Positions 5,987 through 8,632 of a DNA stretch of 8,632 nt are shown here, piece after piece (position 1 is the first letter of the stretch; the number at the start of each line of letters is the position of its first letter). Below the pieces are notes generated by a model, which saw only the letters and a list, made by a program, of their open reading frames with translations, was not told the origin of the DNA and did no database searches. The translations under genes and the position numbers were made by a program. Origin of the DNA: Xanthobacteraceae bacterium (lineage in GTDB: Bacteria; Pseudomonadota; Alphaproteobacteria; Rhizobiales; Xanthobacteraceae); assembly GCA_025929595.1 (NCBI GenBank), contig JAICQA010000101.1:1-8632 (forward strand). Direction: 5' to 3'.

Positions 5987-6874
5987 GTGAATCCAAGCCT
6001 TTTTCTTGGCGTAGACGGCGGGGGCACGCGCTGCCGGGCGCGGCTCTGCGACGGCGCGGGCCGGACGCTGGGCGATGGTCAGGCGGGGCCCGCAAATCTG
6101 CGCTACGGCGTCGAGGAGAGTTTTGCTGCCGTGACAGATGCCGCACGCCAGTGCCTGGCCGCTGCCGGATTGCCAGTGCAGTTATTCGAGCAGACCGCCG
6201 CCTGCGTTGCGCTTGCCGGCGCGAGCGAGCCCTTTTATCTCGCCGCGGCGCGCGCCTATCCGCATCCTTTTCACGCGATATTCGTCACCACCGACGCCCA
6301 CGCGGCTTGCGTCGGTGCGCATGGCGAGCGTGACGGCGGCATCGTCATTGCCGGGACCGGCACGATCGGCTGGGCACAGATCGGCGGGCGGCACTATCGT
6401 GTCGGCGGCTGGGGATTTCCGGTCTCGGATGAAGGCAGCGGTGCCTGGCTCGGCTGCGAGGCGGCGCGGCGGGTTCTGTGGGCGCATGACGGGCGCATCG
6501 CGTGGACCGGACTCCTGCGCGCAATCTACGCGGACTTTCACGACGACCCGCACGAGCTGGTAAGGTGGATGTCGGCCGCCAGAACGCGCGACTTCGGCCG
6601 GCTTGCCAAGGCGGTCACGATTCATGCGCGGGAAGGCGATCCAGTGGCGGGCGAGCTGATGCGGCTCGCGGCCGCCCATATCGAGGCGCTCGCCATGCGG
6701 CTGGCCGCGTTCGGCGTCAGAAAGATCGCGATTGCCGGCGGGTTGGCCGCCGCGATCGAACCCTTGCTCTCTGCCGAGGTCGGCCAGTTGCTCGTGCCGC
6801 CGGAGGGTGACGCGGTCGCGGGCGCGCTCCACATTGCCATGCAACTCGCGCCGGCACGTGTGCTGGCAAGCTAA
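5987..6874 (+). CDS. nagK: BadF/NAGK-type amino-sugar kinase (GlcNAc, possibly MurNAc)
   Basis: This ASKHA-fold kinase of the BadF/BadG/BcrA/BcrD family very likely phosphorylates N-acetylglucosamine at O6 with ATP. The 295-residue product shows the first phosphate loop LGVDGGGTRCR (7-17, Asp10), the catalytic Asp103 in VTTDAHAA (equivalent to Asp107 in human NAGK's TTDAAG), the second phosphate loop AGTGTIG (122-128), the sugar-site block GGWGFPVSDEGSGAWLG (140-156) and the adenosine motif IAGG (249-252). The order and wording match NAGK-type enzymes rather than benzoyl-CoA reductase subunits. It starts the plus-strand operon: the deaminase follows after 16 bp, then nagA. The same family includes glucosamine kinases and the clostridial dual MurNAc/GlcNAc kinase MurK, and murQ lies just across the divergent promoter, so substrate breadth is open. 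The family is certain; the exact sugar is not. Confidence 0.87.
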   Translation: MNPSLFLGVDGGGTRCRARLCDGAGRTLGDGQAGPANLRYGVEESFAAVTDAARQCLAAAGLPVQLFEQTAACVALAGASEPFYLAAARAYPHPFHAIFVTTDAHAACVGAHGERDGGIVIAGTGTIGWAQIGGRHYRVGGWGFPVSDEGSGAWLGCEAARRVLWAHDGRIAWTGLLRAIYADFHDDPHELVRWMSAARTRDFGRLAKAVTIHAREGDPVAGELMRLAAAHIEALAMRLAAFGVRKIAIAGGLAAAIEPLLSAEVGQLLVPPEGDAVAGALHIAMQLAPARVLAS

Positions 6875-6890
6875 GCCATCGAGCAACGCG

Positions 6891-7922
6891 ATGCCCGTCC
6901 CCGAATCTTCGCTTGCACGTGAAATCTCGGAGGCACCCGCGGCGGTCGCGCGGCAGTCGAGAGAGCTGCGCGAACCGATTCATGCGCTGGCCGCACGGCT
7001 GCGACGGATGTCTCCGCGTGTGGTCGTAACCTGCGCACGCGGCAGCTCGGCCCATGCCGCGACGTTCGGCAAGCATCTGATCGAGCGCTATCTCGGAATT
7101 CCGGTTGCCGCAGCCGCGCCCAATGTCGCGACCGTTTATCGCCGTGGTCTGCAGCTCGACGGCCAAATCTTCATCGCCGTCTCGCAATCGGGGCGAAGCG
7201 ACGATCTTGTGGAGCAGTCGAAGTCCGCACGCGCGGCCGGCGCGCTGACCATCGCGCTTGTCAACGACACGGATTCGCCGCTGGCGGAAACCTGCGAATT
7301 CCTGTTGCCGATGAGCGCCGGCACGGAACAGGCAGTCGCCGCCACCAAAAGCTTCATCGCGAGTCTCGCGGCCTTCGTGCGCGTCGTGGCCGAGTGGGGG
7401 GATCAACGCGAGCTCGCCGACGGGTTGGTCCGGCTGCCGGAGCGGCTCGCGCAGGCGCTGCATCTGGACTGGAGCCCCGCGCTCGGCAATCTCAGCAAGG
7501 CCGACGCGCTGATCGCTGTCGGACGCGGGCCGACGCTTGCCATCGCGCGCGAAGCGGCGCTGAAGCTCAAGGAAACCTGCGGCGTGCAGGCCGAGGCCTA
7601 TAGTGCGGCCGAATTCATGCACGGGCCGGTCACCCTGGTTACGCCCGGCTACCCGGTTTTGCTGCTGGCGCCGACCGACCAAGCGGCCGTGGGCATGGCC
7701 ACATTGGCAACCGACTTGGCGGCAAAGCAAGCCGCGCTCTATGCCGCGGGGCTTGAGGATTCGCGCGCCGTGCATCTGCCCGTACTGCCGTCCGAGCAGG
7801 CAGAAAACGACGCAATCTGCCTCGTGCAGACGTTTTACGGCATGATGCCGCGGCTCGCTGCCATGCGCGGGCGAAATGCCGACAACCCGCGTCACCTGCA
7901 AAAGGTCACTCGTACGCAATGA
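6891..7922 (+). CDS. nagB-II: Two-SIS-domain GlcN-6-P deaminase, NagB-II type
   Basis: This GlmS isomerase-like protein likely converts glucosamine-6-phosphate to fructose-6-phosphate and ammonia in the catabolic direction. The 343 residues form two SIS domains (about 30-165 and 195-330) with no N-terminal glutamine amidotransferase domain, so it cannot be a full GlmS synthase. Visible motifs are CARGSSAHA (48-56), the sugar-phosphate loop VSQSGRSDD (97-105), AGTEQAVAATKSF (143-155), and KLKETCGVQAEAYSAAEFMH (225-244), which resembles the GlmS active-site helix. The C-terminus DNPRHLQKVTRTQ is GlmS/NagB-II-like. It follows the kinase by 16 bp with only a weak GAG ribosome site and overlaps nagA by 4 bp (ATGA). 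The kinase - deaminase - nagA order supports NagB-II over the related AgaS or a glucosamine-fructose isomerase. The frame is open upstream to 6732 inside the kinase, but that part shows no homology. Confidence 0.88.
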   Translation: MPVPESSLAREISEAPAAVARQSRELREPIHALAARLRRMSPRVVVTCARGSSAHAATFGKHLIERYLGIPVAAAAPNVATVYRRGLQLDGQIFIAVSQSGRSDDLVEQSKSARAAGALTIALVNDTDSPLAETCEFLLPMSAGTEQAVAATKSFIASLAAFVRVVAEWGDQRELADGLVRLPERLAQALHLDWSPALGNLSKADALIAVGRGPTLAIAREAALKLKETCGVQAEAYSAAEFMHGPVTLVTPGYPVLLLAPTDQAAVGMATLATDLAAKQAALYAAGLEDSRAVHLPVLPSEQAENDAICLVQTFYGMMPRLAAMRGRNADNPRHLQKVTRTQ

Positions 7923-8632
7923 CGGCAAAACGTCTGGCGATCGTCAGCAACCATCTGTTCGACGGCGTCAATGTGCACGCTCACGCCGCCGCGCTGATCG
8001 AGGACGGGCACATCGCGGGCGTCGTGCCGCGCAGCGAGATTCCGGCCGGCGCTGAGCTCATCGTATTGCAGGACGGCGCGTGGCTCGCGCCCGGCTTTGT
8101 CGACATTCAGGTGAATGGCGGCGGCGATGTGCTGTTCAACGACGATCCGTCGCCGGCGGCCATCGAGACGATCGCGGCGGCGCATCGCCGCTTCGGCACG
8201 ACGGCGCTGCTGCCGACGCTGATCACGGACACCGACGAGAAGATGAAGCACGCCGTCGCCGCCGTCGCGGAGGCGGCGCAGAAAAACCCGAGCGTGCTCG
8301 GCATCCACTTCGAGGGCCCGTATCTCTCGCCGGAGAAGCCGGGCGTGCATGCTCGTTCGCTCATTCGCCAGGCTCGGCTGAGCGACGTGGCACAGCTGAC
8401 GGCGATCAAGAACGGCGTCACGCTTGTCACGCTCGCACCGGAATGCGTGCCGCCAGGATTTATTGATGCGCTCCATGCGGCGGGGGCGAAAATCGCGCTG
8501 GGCCATTCCAACGCAACCTATGACGAGACACGCGCGGCGATGGCCGAGGGCATGACGGGCTTTACGCATTTGTTCAACGCCATGCGGCCGATGGCGGCGC
8601 GCGAGCCGGGGCCGATCGCCGCCGCACTCGAA
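7919..8632 (+). CDS. nagA: N-acetylglucosamine-6-phosphate deacetylase NagA (3' end cut by window edge)
   Basis: NagA is an amidohydrolase-superfamily metalloenzyme that removes acetate from GlcNAc-6-phosphate to give GlcN-6-phosphate, the substrate of the gene just upstream. The visible 238 residues are about 60% of the usual 380. APGFVDIQVNGGGDVLFND (57-75) is the family N-terminal signature; HFEGPYLSPEKPGVH (130-144) carries the metal ligand Glu132, GHSNAT (195-200) His196, and THLFNAM (216-222) His217, matching Glu131, His195 and His216 of the E. coli enzyme. The catalytic Asp (Asp273 in E. coli) lies beyond the edge. The ATG overlaps the preceding TGA (ATGA), indicating coupling; AAAGG at 7901-7905 is rather far away (13 nt). 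The identification is firm. Confidence 0.96.
   Translation, partial: MTAKRLAIVSNHLFDGVNVHAHAAALIEDGHIAGVVPRSEIPAGAELIVLQDGAWLAPGFVDIQVNGGGDVLFNDDPSPAAIETIAAAHRRFGTTALLPTLITDTDEKMKHAVAAVAEAAQKNPSVLGIHFEGPYLSPEKPGVHARSLIRQARLSDVAQLTAIKNGVTLVTLAPECVPPGFIDALHAAGAKIALGHSNATYDETRAAMAEGMTGFTHLFNAMRPMAAREPGPIAAALE

Noticed and set aside
5916..6146. Upstream extension of murQ into the kinase gene
   Set aside because: The extra 77 codons are Arg/Pro-rich, lie antisense to the kinase N-terminus, and MurQ homology begins at the ATG at 5915.
6717..7928. 403-codon minus-strand open frame opposite the deaminase gene
   Set aside because: It mirrors the SIS-domain gene, shows no domain, and is explained by codon bias of the sense strand.

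Overview
The window comes from a GC-rich alphaproteobacterial chromosome, most likely of the order Hyphomicrobiales (Rhizobiales). The evidence is the run rnd - lptC - lptA - lptB - rpoN on the minus strand, the short RNase D without HRDC domains, the long N-terminal extension on LptB, and the alphaproteobacterial wording of the MurQ and RpoN motifs. I do not assign a genus. Coding density is very high: nine protein genes fill the window, no stretch over 300 bases lacks a gene, and I see no tRNA, rRNA, CRISPR, insertion sequence or prophage gene.

Minus strand, read right to left from 5915 to 1: murQ (MurNAc-6-phosphate etherase), rnd (RNase D-type 3'-5' exonuclease), lptC and lptA (periplasmic bridge of the lipopolysaccharide transporter, coupled by an ATGA overlap), lptB (its ATPase), and rpoN (sigma-54), which is cut by the window edge a few residues after its RpoN box. 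All point the same way and may be partly co-transcribed. The lptA-lptB gap holds two small stem-loops followed by a sigma-70-like promoter candidate, so lptB-rpoN may also be transcribed separately. A strong GC hairpin follows the rnd stop codon.

Plus strand, from 5987 to the right edge: a BadF/NAGK-type amino-sugar kinase with a GTG start, a two-SIS-domain GlcN-6-P deaminase of the NagB-II type, and nagA (GlcNAc-6-P deacetylase, cut by the right edge). They are tightly packed (16-bp gap, then an ATGA overlap) and form an operon diverging from murQ across 71 bp.

Together murQ and the three plus-strand genes encode a nearly complete cytoplasmic salvage route for peptidoglycan or chitin amino sugars: amino sugar to 6-phosphate (kinase), MurNAc-6-P to GlcNAc-6-P plus D-lactate (MurQ), GlcNAc-6-P to GlcN-6-P plus acetate (NagA), and GlcN-6-P to Fru-6-P plus ammonia (NagB-II). 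No transporter, PTS component, anmK or regulator is seen. The main open points are whether the kinase also phosphorylates MurNAc, what the 155-residue LptB extension does, and the two intergenic RNA structures. I found no clear sign of an undescribed system; most of the window is ordinary core genome.
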